Below are positions 7,774 through 16,555 of a stretch of DNA of 64,000 bases, in pieces (positions within the stretch are counted from its first letter, which is position 1; each line of letters begins with the position of its first letter). Under the pieces are notes generated by a model, which ran no database searches, had not been told where the DNA came from, and worked only from the letters and a program-made list of their open reading frames with translations. This stretch comes from Mesorhizobium carmichaelinearum (lineage in GTDB: Bacteria; Pseudomonadota; Alphaproteobacteria; Rhizobiales; Rhizobiaceae), in contig NZ_FZQR01000002.1 of the NCBI RefSeq assembly GCF_900199455.1, forward strand, positions 558,001-622,000. The letters run 5' to 3'. A program made the translations under genes and the position numbers.

Positions 7774-9270
7774 ATGACAGCCCGGATAGTACTGCTCGAT
7801 GCCAAGCCGCTCGGCGTGGCTGACGTCGCCGAGATTGCACGCCGCAACGCCCGGCTGATGCTGGGTGAGGAGGCGATGCGCCGCATCCGGGCGAGCCGCG
7901 CCCTCATCGAGCATCTGACCGGACTTGGCAAGCCGATGTACGGCGTCACCACAGGCCTCGGCGCTTGTGTCGACACGCCGCTGGCGCAGGCCGACCTGAT
8001 CGCCTTCCAGCACAGCGTGCCGCTCAGCCATAGCATGGGCATCGGACCGGTGCTGCCGACCGACGCGGTGCGGGCACTGATGACCGCACGCATTTCAGGC
8101 ATGGCCGCCGGCGGCACCGGCACCTCCGAACGCGTGGTCTTGGGCCTTGTGGCGGCGCTCAATGCCGGCGTCCATCCGGTGATCCCGACCTGGGGCTCGA
8201 TCGGCGCGGCCGACCTTGCCCATCTCGGCCATATGGCGAGGTCATTACGCGGCGATGGCGAGGCGGAGTTCCAGGGCAGGATCATGCCCTCCGCCGAGGC
8301 GCTTGCGCTCGCCGGGCTTGAGCCGCTCGACCTGCGCGAGAAGGACGGCCACGCCATCATCGTCGCCAACAGCCTGTCGACCGGAACAGCGTGCCTGTGT
8401 CTCGAGGACGTCGTCCATCTCATCGACTGGGCGCTGGCAGCGGTCGCGCTCAACTATGAGGCGTTCCGCTCTTCCCTCACCGCGATCGACGAGGATGCGC
8501 TGGCCGCGCGGCCGGCCTTCGGCCAGCGCGAGATCGGCGCCCGGCTGCGCGCGGAGCTGGCGGGAAGCGGTCTGTGGAAGGACAAGGCGGCGCGGCGTTT
8601 GCAGGATCCGCTCAGCTATCGCTGCGTGCCGCAGGTCTGGGGCGGCCTGCTCAATGCGTTCGAACAGGCCAAGCTGGCGACCGAGATCGAACTGACCTAT
8701 TCGGGCGATAACCCGGTGATCCTGGCCGAGGGTGAACGGGTAATTTCCAATGGCAATTTCGACCTCACGGCAATGACGCTCGCCTGGGAACAACTCGGCC
8801 AGGCGCTCGCGCATTGCGCCGTCGGCACCGCCAACCGCTGCATGAAGCTGATGTCGCCGACGATCGCCGACCTGCCGCGCTTCCTGTCGGCCAGGGGCGG
8901 CAGCCGCCAGGGCTATGCGGAGCTGCAGAAACCGCTTTCCGCGCTGGAAGCCGAGATCCGGCATCTCGCCAACCCGATGTCACTCAGCCCGCTCGCGGTT
9001 TCGGACGGCATCGAGGACCAGTCGTCGATGGCGCCCAGGGTGGTCGCCAAGACCGCCGAGATCATCGAGCGCATGCGCTATCTCGTGGCTATGGAGCTGA
9101 TCTTCGCGGCGACGGGCGTCGAGTTGCGCGGCGTCGTCGACAGCATGGGCGAAGGACCGCAGCGCACCTTCGCCGCTGTCCGCGCGCTCGTCAGCCCGCT
9201 CGACGACGACCGCGAGATGAGCACCGACATGACGCGGGTGGCGCGGATGGTGGCCAGTCCCCGGTACTGA
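7774..9270 (+). CDS. Aromatic amino acid ammonia-lyase (HAL/PAL) homologue without the MIO tripeptide
   Basis: At 498 residues the protein has the length and overall sequence of histidine/phenylalanine ammonia-lyases: MYGVTTGLGACVD near residue 55, NPVILAEGERVISNGNF, GYAELQKPLSALEAEIR and a long helical C-terminus. However, the segment that normally reads GS-(I/V)-GASGDLAPLAHM, whose Ala-Ser-Gly cyclises to the electrophilic MIO cofactor, here reads GSIGAADLAHLGHM (residues 141-154). The conserved DPYSLRC reads DPLSYRC (278-284), so the catalytic tyrosine has moved or is lost, while the arginine remains. A classical MIO lyase reaction is therefore unlikely. It lies 139 bases downstream of the dehydrogenase on the same strand. 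Its real reaction is unknown. Confidence 0.75.
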   Translation: MTARIVLLDAKPLGVADVAEIARRNARLMLGEEAMRRIRASRALIEHLTGLGKPMYGVTTGLGACVDTPLAQADLIAFQHSVPLSHSMGIGPVLPTDAVRALMTARISGMAAGGTGTSERVVLGLVAALNAGVHPVIPTWGSIGAADLAHLGHMARSLRGDGEAEFQGRIMPSAEALALAGLEPLDLREKDGHAIIVANSLSTGTACLCLEDVVHLIDWALAAVALNYEAFRSSLTAIDEDALAARPAFGQREIGARLRAELAGSGLWKDKAARRLQDPLSYRCVPQVWGGLLNAFEQAKLATEIELTYSGDNPVILAEGERVISNGNFDLTAMTLAWEQLGQALAHCAVGTANRCMKLMSPTIADLPRFLSARGGSRQGYAELQKPLSALEAEIRHLANPMSLSPLAVSDGIEDQSSMAPRVVAKTAEIIERMRYLVAMELIFAATGVELRGVVDSMGEGPQRTFAAVRALVSPLDDDREMSTDMTRVARMVASPRY

Positions 9271-9317
9271 GCGGCTCTCCATCCGCTTGCCGCAAACTCT
9301 ACTGCCGAAGGTCGAGC

Positions 9318-10757
9318 CTATTGGTAAGGGCCCCTGAGGTTCAGGCTCTCGGCCAGAAGGCAGAAGCGGTCGATCAGCCGGACGAGCTCCTCGCCATGTT
9401 CGGCGACGATTTTGCCGCGCTCGTTGGTCGGCGTGTCTGCCAGGGCCTTCCACAACCGGCTTTGCCTATCACAGACATCCGCCAGCTCGGAGCAGTCGTT
9501 AGCGGTCAATTTCAAAAAGTGATCCGCCGTCACCGGTCCGATACCTGGAGGCGTCGTCGTCCCACGGGAAAGATAGCCCGGCGGCACCGTGCCCTTCGCA
9601 TTCGTCACCGATTTGCGGCAGATGACATCGAACAGCTGGTCGACGGCCTGTTTGGCGCCGGCGACGCGCGACGGATGGTCCGTATCGGCTGCCGCATGCG
9701 GCAGAAGCTCAAGTTTTTCGCCGTGCCTCTCGACGAGATCGAGATAAGGCAGCATCGGGCCGGACAGACGCCCGGTCGAAGCATCCTTGAACAGGTCGGC
9801 ATCGATTGCCGCATGGCGCACCCTCCCCGCGTCCAGCGCGTCGCCAAGCGCCGCAACGTCGACAAGCTCGCCGCGATCGTAATTGACCAGCACTGCGCCC
9901 TTGTTCATGCGGGACAGAACCTCCGCGCCAATAATCCCGGCATTGGCGTAGCGGCCGGTCTGTGCGTCCTGCTTGCCTAGGCCGACATGGACGCTGAGCA
10001 CATCGGCGCCTTCAGCCGAGTCAACCAGGTCTGGCGCAAAGGCAAAGCCCTCGGCTTCTACCCAGTCGCGATGCCGTGGCCGTGCATGGATCACGACGCG
10101 CATGCCGAAGGCGCGGGCGAGCTTGGCCACCTCGCGGCCGATATTGCCGTAGCCGATGATCGCGATGGTCTTGCCTTCGAGTTTTTCGGTCGAGAAATCA
10201 CGCAGTTCCCTGCCGGTGTCGAAGGCGCCGCGCGCCACCCGCTCGTGAAGCCTGTCGACCGGAAGGTCCGGCAGCACGTTGAGGATCGCCTTCATCACCA
10301 TCTGCGCCGTGGCGCGGCTGTTGATGCCGGGCGTGTTCATCAGCACGGCGGTGCCGCCCTCGCCGCTGCCTCCGCCCCAGGAGCGCGAGCCCATATTGCC
10401 GGTGCCGGCGCCGATCCGCACGCCGGCCAGCGGAAAGACGGTCTCGGCGGGCAGGAAGGTCGCTGCGGCAATGACGGCGTCGTAGCGCCCGTCGCCCGCA
10501 GCTTCGATCAGCTCTTCGCGCGTGCTGAGGTCCGGCTGGTAGAAGAAATGCACCCGGCCACGCTCAAGGCGCGCTTTGTCGCCAAGTGCTGCGGCGTGGA
10601 AGCGGCCGCCCTTGGCTTCGATATGGGCGCGCACTTCGCTCGGATCAGGCTTGCCGTCAGGCCCGAAGCGCAGGCCGACCAGATCACAGATCAGCACGGT
10701 GTAGACGCTTTGCGGATCGATCGGTTCGACGGCCTGTATGCTGGTGTTTGCGATCAC
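9318..10757 (-). CDS. NAD-binding D-isomer-specific 2-hydroxyacid dehydrogenase
   Basis: The central and C-terminal parts form a 2-hydroxyacid dehydrogenase NAD domain: KTIAIIGYGNIGREVAKLA is the dinucleotide-binding motif, VLVNYDRGELVDVAAL the usual RGE(x)VD segment with the catalytic arginine replaced in position by the Arg-Gly-Glu run, and LLPHAAADTDHP a candidate for the catalytic histidine region. A C-terminal extension of about 110 residues is unusual for the family. I chose GTG at 10757, with GGGGGAA six bases upstream, over an ATG at 10796 without a ribosome site. It is 132 bases downstream of the FAD oxidoreductase on the same strand. The substrate is not evident. Confidence 0.75.
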   Translation of the reverse strand: MIANTSIQAVEPIDPQSVYTVLICDLVGLRFGPDGKPDPSEVRAHIEAKGGRFHAAALGDKARLERGRVHFFYQPDLSTREELIEAAGDGRYDAVIAAATFLPAETVFPLAGVRIGAGTGNMGSRSWGGGSGEGGTAVLMNTPGINSRATAQMVMKAILNVLPDLPVDRLHERVARGAFDTGRELRDFSTEKLEGKTIAIIGYGNIGREVAKLARAFGMRVVIHARPRHRDWVEAEGFAFAPDLVDSAEGADVLSVHVGLGKQDAQTGRYANAGIIGAEVLSRMNKGAVLVNYDRGELVDVAALGDALDAGRVRHAAIDADLFKDASTGRLSGPMLPYLDLVERHGEKLELLPHAAADTDHPSRVAGAKQAVDQLFDVICRKSVTNAKGTVPPGYLSRGTTTPPGIGPVTADHFLKLTANDCSELADVCDRQSRLWKALADTPTNERGKIVAEHGEELVRLIDRFCLLAESLNLRGPYQ

Positions 10758-10889
10758 GTCGTTTCCCCCAAAGCAAGAGCGGCAGGCCCGCTGCAACAGC
10801 AGGGTGTCCTGAATAATCAGAACCTATCCGCCCGGAAAGGCGTCAGATCGATCACCGGCGGCAAACCGGCGGCAAGTTGCGACACGGAT

Positions 10890-12236
10890 CTAGAGGCTGG
10901 GTCCCAACTCGATCGGGCTGCCGTCGCTGAACCGGGATTGACGGAACCTGTGAAGATTATGTCCGATCTCGTTTCCCTGGACGAGGTCGGACACGATACG
11001 GCCCATCCCAGGGCCGATGCCGAAGCCGTGACCACTCATCCCGGTGGCGATGACGAGACCCGGAATTTCGGCGGCACGATCAACGACCGGCACGACATCC
11101 GGCATGGCATCGATCATGCCCGCCCAGCTCGCCTTGATCGGCACCGTCTTGAACTGCGGGAAGAGTGCGGTGAATTCGCGGTCGATATCACGCAGCGCCG
11201 AGGCTTTGGGGGCAGGATTGAGGATGCGCATCCTCTCGAACGGGCTTTCCTCGTCCGCGTTCCACTTGCGTGGGGTTGACCAGCTGTCCGGATAGCCTCG
11301 TGGTGCCGCCAGCAAATAGTGGGTGCCAAAAGGATTGGCCATCAGGGCCGGAACATATTTGCGCGCGTGACGAAAAGCGTCAGGCCCGACATACAGCTGA
11401 TTGGAGCCTCCCGATGCCAGCGTATAGCCGCCATCCTGCCTGCGCCGGAATGCGATATGTTCATCGGCGACGGCACCCGCATGGATTTCGGGCATGGGTC
11501 CGGTCGCGGCGACGGTCGCCCTGACGCTGAGCTGCGGGATGGAAACGCCGTGGGCGCGCAGGAACAGCGACGTCCACGCACCACTCGCCACGACAGCGTT
11601 CGAGGTGGCGATACGGCCCTGCTCGGTCCAGACCCCGCTCACGCGCCCAGCCGATACGTCGAGCATGCGCGCCGCACAATTTTCGATGATCGTGACGCCC
11701 TCCCGGGCGGCCAGGCGGGCAAGTGCTGGCACCGCGACCCAGGGCTCGGCGCGCATGTCCGATGGCGTGGTCATCGCACCCTTGAAGGAGCGCGACATGG
11801 CCGGGATCAGCTTGGCTGCCCCGCTTTGATCGAGGAGACGCGTGTCGACGCCATGCATTTCGGCTACTTCCAAGAACTTCGCGAAGCCGGCCATCTCCTT
11901 GTCGGTTCGCGCAAGATAGGTAACGCCCGTCTGCTTCAACCCGATGTCTTCGCCGCATTCCTCGGCCAGTTGACGCCAGAGGCGTTGCGCTTCGATCACG
12001 ATCGGCAGTTCAGCGGCGTCGCGACCCTGCTGCCGGATCCAGCCCCAGTTCCGCGACGACTGCTCGCCGGCGATGCGGCCCTTTTCCAGCAATGTCACCG
12101 AAATGTTGCGTCGCGCCAGGAACAGGGCCGTGGTCACGCCGATGACGCCACCGCCGATGATCACAACCTCGCAAGCCTTCGGCAACGGCGCTTGAAACTG
12201 GATTGGCATGGCTTCGGTGAAGGGAAAACTTGTCAA
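10890..12236 (-). CDS. FAD-dependent oxidoreductase, glycine/D-amino-acid oxidase (DAO) family
   Basis: The 448-residue DAO-superfamily flavoprotein has the Rossmann fingerprint VVIIGGGVIGVTTALFLARR, a second FAD-contact block GEQSSRNWGWIRQQGRD and the C-terminal ATGMSGHGFGIGPGMGR typical of D-amino-acid dehydrogenases and sarcosine oxidase-like proteins. Family members oxidise primary or secondary amines or N-methyl groups to imines. The start may be TTG at 12236 (GAGG 10 bases upstream); an ATG at 12209 lacks a ribosome site. The following hydroxyacid dehydrogenase gene could use a keto acid produced by this enzyme, which would convert an imino- or amino acid into a hydroxyacid; that coupling is inference only. 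Confidence 0.8.
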   Translation of the reverse strand: MTSFPFTEAMPIQFQAPLPKACEVVIIGGGVIGVTTALFLARRNISVTLLEKGRIAGEQSSRNWGWIRQQGRDAAELPIVIEAQRLWRQLAEECGEDIGLKQTGVTYLARTDKEMAGFAKFLEVAEMHGVDTRLLDQSGAAKLIPAMSRSFKGAMTTPSDMRAEPWVAVPALARLAAREGVTIIENCAARMLDVSAGRVSGVWTEQGRIATSNAVVASGAWTSLFLRAHGVSIPQLSVRATVAATGPMPEIHAGAVADEHIAFRRRQDGGYTLASGGSNQLYVGPDAFRHARKYVPALMANPFGTHYLLAAPRGYPDSWSTPRKWNADEESPFERMRILNPAPKASALRDIDREFTALFPQFKTVPIKASWAGMIDAMPDVVPVVDRAAEIPGLVIATGMSGHGFGIGPGMGRIVSDLVQGNEIGHNLHRFRQSRFSDGSPIELGPSL

Positions 12237-12565
12237 GGAAGACTGACCTCTTGGTATTCACGGCGGTGCCGGCCCTCGCTGCCGGCAGTTTCCGTGGAAT
12301 GTCGGCGATGCATAACAGAACTGATAGTCCGTCAAGGCTGGGTCGAGCTGGAGAATCTGCGCGTCAATGCCATAGAATTGTTTATGCCAGTCGCCACGAT
12401 GCCCTCCCATGAACTTTGGCGGCAAGGTCGCAAGCGCCACAATGGATCTGTAGTGGCATCGCTGTCAGGCACAGTGCGATGCCGCCATTGGCCCCTTGAA
12501 GGGTCAAGTCGGACACGCGTAACATCGCGCCATCAGAACTGAGTCTGCTTCATTCGTCCGGGCTA
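12237..12565. other. Intergenic region between the divergent FAD oxidoreductase and ABC exporter genes
   Basis: These 329 bases separate divergently transcribed genes and must hold both promoters. I see no convincing open frame with a ribosome site, no strong hairpin and no clear repeat. Confidence 0.4.
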
Positions 12566-14449
12566 ATGTCCGGATTGGATTGGATATTTTCCTTGCCTAC
12601 GGATGCAACCAGCGGCGCGGCGAAGCGCGGCAAATCGTTTGCCCATGTGGCGGAAGCCTCCTGGGGCAAAGGGCTCAGCACCCTGCTGCGTATCGTGCGC
12701 ATGACGCTTCGCCATCCCTGGCAAGTCGCCATCACCCTGGTCTCGACCTTCATCGCCGCGACGCTGCAGCTTTTCATTCCGCGTCTGCTGGGACGCGCCA
12801 TCGACCAGGCGCAAGGCGTGATGGCCGCGAGTGGAGGCACTGTCGCGGAACAGGCGCTGTGGCACACGGCGCTGACGCTACTCGTCGTCAGCATCCTGCG
12901 CGGCCTCTTCACCATGGCGCAGAACTACTATGGCGAGGCCGTCGGCCATCAGACCGGCTATGAACTGCGTCTGGCCTTCTACGAGAAGATCCAGCGCCTG
13001 AGTTTTTCTTACCATGACAAGGTCCATACCGGTGACCTCATCACGCTCGGGCTGCTCGATCTCGACGGCGTGCGCATGTTCTTTGCCACCGGCATCCTGC
13101 GCGTGGTCCTGCTCGGCGTGCTGATCGGCGTCGGCGCCTATCTCTTGATCAGCACCGACCTCGTGCTCGGGCTGCTCAGCCTGAGCTTCGTGCCTTTCGT
13201 CGCCTGGCGCTCCTCGGTGACCCAGCTCAGGCTGCGCAGCACCTGGCTGACGTTGCAGGAGCGGTTGTCAGTGCTGAGCCGGGTGATGGACGAGAATCTC
13301 GGCGGCATCCGTGTCGTGCGTGCCTTCGCCGCACAGCGCCATGAGCTCAAAAAATTCGACCGCGCCAAGCAGGCTGCGCTGGAGCTGGCCAATGAGCGCG
13401 TCGACATCCGCGTCTCCAACACCAGCGCCATGAACTTTTCCTTCCTGGCGGCGATGGGGCTGGTGCTGTGGTTCGGCGGCCAGAAGGTGATCGCCGGCCA
13501 GATCAGCGTCGGCACGCTGGCGCAGTTCCTCACCTTCATGACCATCTTGCAGATGCCGGTGCGCCAGCTCGGCCTGATGGTCAACTCGTTCGCGCGCGCC
13601 TCGACCTGCGGCACGCGGCTGTTCGAACTGCTCGACACCGAACTCGACATCGAGGACGCGCCCGACGCCAGGGAACTCGTCATCTCCGAGGGCGTGCTGC
13701 GCTTCGACAATGTCGGCTTCCGCTATGAGGGCGCCGGCGACCGTCCGACCCTGTCCGGCATCTCCTTCGAGGCGAGGCCCGGCGAGACGATCGGCATTGT
13801 CGGCCCGCCGGGAAGCGGCAAGTCGACCATCGCGCATCTGATCCCGCGCTTCTACGACGTGACGTCAGGCGCGATCACCATCGACGGCCAGGATATCCGT
13901 GAGGTGACGCTGCAATCGCTGCGCAAGGTGGTCGGCGTGGTGCAGCAGGACGCGTTCCTGTTCACCACCTCGATCGAGAACAACATCGCCTACGGCAACC
14001 CCTGGGCGCGCGAGACGCGCATCGGCCAGGCCGCCGAATATGCCCAGCTGCACAACTACATTATCGGGCTTCCGGCCGGCTACACCACCGTCGTCGGCGA
14101 ACGCGGCGCGTCGCTGTCCGGTGGCCAGCGGCAGCGCCTGACCATTGCGCGCAGCCTGATGCTGCGGCCATCGGTTCTGGTCTTCGACGATTCCACCGCC
14201 GCCATCGACGCCGGCACCGAGCAGCGCATCCGCGCGGCGATGAAGCGCTTCGCCAGGGATCGCGTGACGCTGATCATCTCGCACCGGCTGAGCTCGCTGA
14301 TGCATGCCGACCAGATCCTGTTCGTCGAAGGCGGCCGCATCGTCGAGCGCGGCACGCACGAGGAGCTGCTGGCGCTCGGCGGTCGCTATCGCGCGCTTTA
14401 CGACCTGCAGCTGCGGCCGGACGACGACCGGCTCGAGGGAGCCGCATGA
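12566..14449 (+). CDS. ABC exporter half-transporter (membrane plus ATPase domain), subunit with degenerate Walker B
   Basis: The 627-residue protein has an N-terminal six-helix type I exporter domain (about residues 40-340) and a C-terminal ATPase: Walker A GPPGSGKST, Q-loop VVQQDAFLF, signature LSGGQRQR, H-loop ISHRLSS. The Walker B region reads VLVFDDSTAAID, so the catalytic glutamate is an aspartate, as in the degenerate subunit of heterodimeric exporters. The next gene overlaps by four bases and supplies the complementary subunit. Substrates of such pairs are usually hydrophobic drugs, lipids or peptides; nothing in the sequence identifies one. The ATG at 12566 has only a weak ribosome site; an internal start is possible. 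Confidence 0.85.
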   Translation: MSGLDWIFSLPTDATSGAAKRGKSFAHVAEASWGKGLSTLLRIVRMTLRHPWQVAITLVSTFIAATLQLFIPRLLGRAIDQAQGVMAASGGTVAEQALWHTALTLLVVSILRGLFTMAQNYYGEAVGHQTGYELRLAFYEKIQRLSFSYHDKVHTGDLITLGLLDLDGVRMFFATGILRVVLLGVLIGVGAYLLISTDLVLGLLSLSFVPFVAWRSSVTQLRLRSTWLTLQERLSVLSRVMDENLGGIRVVRAFAAQRHELKKFDRAKQAALELANERVDIRVSNTSAMNFSFLAAMGLVLWFGGQKVIAGQISVGTLAQFLTFMTILQMPVRQLGLMVNSFARASTCGTRLFELLDTELDIEDAPDARELVISEGVLRFDNVGFRYEGAGDRPTLSGISFEARPGETIGIVGPPGSGKSTIAHLIPRFYDVTSGAITIDGQDIREVTLQSLRKVVGVVQQDAFLFTTSIENNIAYGNPWARETRIGQAAEYAQLHNYIIGLPAGYTTVVGERGASLSGGQRQRLTIARSLMLRPSVLVFDDSTAAIDAGTEQRIRAAMKRFARDRVTLIISHRLSSLMHADQILFVEGGRIVERGTHEELLALGGRYRALYDLQLRPDDDRLEGAA

Positions 14450-16341
14450 TGTCGACGCAGGACGATGACGAGAAGGACGACAAAAGCGGGCGGCCGACAA
14501 AGGCGGTCGTCGGCTCGCATCGCGACGAGGAAGAGGTTTTCGGCAAGGCCTATGATCCGCGTATCATCAGGCGCATCTGGGGCTTCGTCAGACCGTATCA
14601 GGGCCGGATTTTCATCTCGGTCGCGGCGGTGCTGGTGTTCACGCTGACGCAGCTGGCGATCCCGCTGGTCATCCGCTACGCCATCGACCACGGCATGGCT
14701 CCGGGCAAGCTCGACCGCTCGGTGATGATCTGGGCAACCGGCATCTTCGCGGTGATTATCCTGATCAACTATGCCGCCAGCCATGTCCAGGAGAGCGTCG
14801 TTGGCAAGGTGGCCGAGAACGTGCTGTCCGATTTGCGCCGCGCCATGTTCAGCCACCTGCAGCACGTGTCGCTCAGTTTCATGGACAAGACCGAGGTCGG
14901 CCGGCTGATGTCGCGCCTGCAGGGCGACGTCAATTCGATGCAGGAGTTCCTCGAAACCTCCGTCATGTCGGTGGGCGACATCGTGCTTCTGTTCGGTATC
15001 GTCACCGTGCTGCTCTGGCTCGATTTCCGGCTCGGATTGCTGACGCTATCGACCATGCCGGTGCTGTTCATCGTGCGCCTGTTCTGGCTGCCGCGCGCCA
15101 AGGTCGCCTTCATGGCCGCGCATGAGACCAACTCCATCGCCAATGGCGCGCTGGCCGAAGGCATCCACGGCGTGCGCACCGTGCAGAGCCTCGAGCGCCA
15201 ACACGTCAATTTCGACCTCTACGACGAGAAAGTGCTGGCCAACCTCAACGCCCATCTGCGATCCGCGAGATACGCGCAGGTGATGGTGCCGATCGTCGAC
15301 ACGCTGACCGGCATCGCCATGGCGACGGTCATCGTCGTCGGTGGTTCGATGGTGCTGTCGCACAGCCTCGATGTCGGCGTCATGGTGGCGTTCCTTTTCT
15401 ACATCCAGCGCTTCTTCGACCCGATCCGGTCACTTACCATGCAGTACAGCGTCATGCAGCGCGCCATGGCCTCGGGCCAGCGCATCTCCGAAGTGCTCGA
15501 CGTGCCTGTGGATGTCAGCGACAAGGACAATGCGGTGGCGCTGTCGCGCGACACGGACGGCTCGGTCGAGTTCAGGAACGTCACCTTCGGCTACCGGCCG
15601 AACCAGCCGGTGCTGAAGAACATCTCCTTCCGCGTCAATCCGGGCGAGACCGTCGCACTTGTCGGCCCGACCGGATCGGGCAAGTCGAGCTCGATGGCGC
15701 TGGTGCATCGCTTCTACGATGTCTGGTCGGGTGAGGTCCTGGTCGGCGGCCATGATGTGCGCGACCTGACGCAGGATTCGCTCGGCGATCAGGTGGCCAT
15801 GGTGCTGCAGGAACCGTTCCTGTTCTCCGGCACGGTGCTGGAAAACATCCGCTACCACAAGACATCAGCCAGCCGCGAGGAGGTGATGCGCGCCGCGCAA
15901 GCCGTCGGCGCGCACGACTTCATCGAGCAGCTGCCTGACGGCTACGACACTGAGCTCGAACAGCGCGGCGGCAACCTCTCGCTCGGCCAGCGCCAGCTTA
16001 TCAGTTTTGCGCGCGCGCTGGTGGCCGACGCCAAGATCCTCGTGCTCGACGAGGCCACCGCCAGCATCGATTCCTACACCGAGATGCTGATCCAGAAGGC
16101 GCTGATCAAACTGCTGGAGGGCCGCACCGGACTGGTCATCGCCCATCGGCTGGCCACCATACGCGGCGCCGACCGCATCATCGTGCTGCAGAATGGCGAG
16201 ATCGTCGAAAGCGGCAACCACGAACAGCTGATGCAGAGGAAAGGCCTCTACGCCCGCCTCTACAATATGAACTACGCTTCGTTCGACGACATTTCGCAGG
16301 AAGAGATGGGAATGGACGCGGCGGTCGGCAAAGCGACGTGA
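14446..16341 (+). CDS. ABC exporter half-transporter, catalytic partner with degenerate signature motif
   Basis: The 631-residue half-transporter has a charged N-terminal tail, six transmembrane helices (about 60-350) and an ATPase domain with Walker A GPTGSGKSS, Q-loop VLQEPFLFSG and Walker B ILVLDEATASID with the catalytic glutamate present. Its signature reads LSLGQRQ instead of LSGGQ. Paired with the upstream subunit (degenerate Walker B, canonical signature), the two ATP sites become one full and one degenerate site, the arrangement known for TM287/288 and BmrCD. The ATG overlaps the upstream stop (ATGA), so the two are translationally coupled and almost certainly form a heterodimer in the inner membrane. 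Confidence 0.88.
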   Translation: MMSTQDDDEKDDKSGRPTKAVVGSHRDEEEVFGKAYDPRIIRRIWGFVRPYQGRIFISVAAVLVFTLTQLAIPLVIRYAIDHGMAPGKLDRSVMIWATGIFAVIILINYAASHVQESVVGKVAENVLSDLRRAMFSHLQHVSLSFMDKTEVGRLMSRLQGDVNSMQEFLETSVMSVGDIVLLFGIVTVLLWLDFRLGLLTLSTMPVLFIVRLFWLPRAKVAFMAAHETNSIANGALAEGIHGVRTVQSLERQHVNFDLYDEKVLANLNAHLRSARYAQVMVPIVDTLTGIAMATVIVVGGSMVLSHSLDVGVMVAFLFYIQRFFDPIRSLTMQYSVMQRAMASGQRISEVLDVPVDVSDKDNAVALSRDTDGSVEFRNVTFGYRPNQPVLKNISFRVNPGETVALVGPTGSGKSSSMALVHRFYDVWSGEVLVGGHDVRDLTQDSLGDQVAMVLQEPFLFSGTVLENIRYHKTSASREEVMRAAQAVGAHDFIEQLPDGYDTELEQRGGNLSLGQRQLISFARALVADAKILVLDEATASIDSYTEMLIQKALIKLLEGRTGLVIAHRLATIRGADRIIVLQNGEIVESGNHEQLMQRKGLYARLYNMNYASFDDISQEEMGMDAAVGKAT

Positions 16342-16555
16342 ATGGTGCCGTTCCAGCGAAGATCCGCGTATCGGCTGACAATTCAGCGGGGCGCGGAATG
16401 ACTCGCTAACTGACTGTCGGAAGCGTACAAAGCAGGTGTCGCCAGCCTGTGAGTGGGCGCTGGCGATTGAAAGAGTCGATCACGCTTTCGCCCCTTAATC
16501 ACGGGAGATGCGCGATGGCGGTCAACGGCATAGTGGACGCCGACCGGTTGACGAC

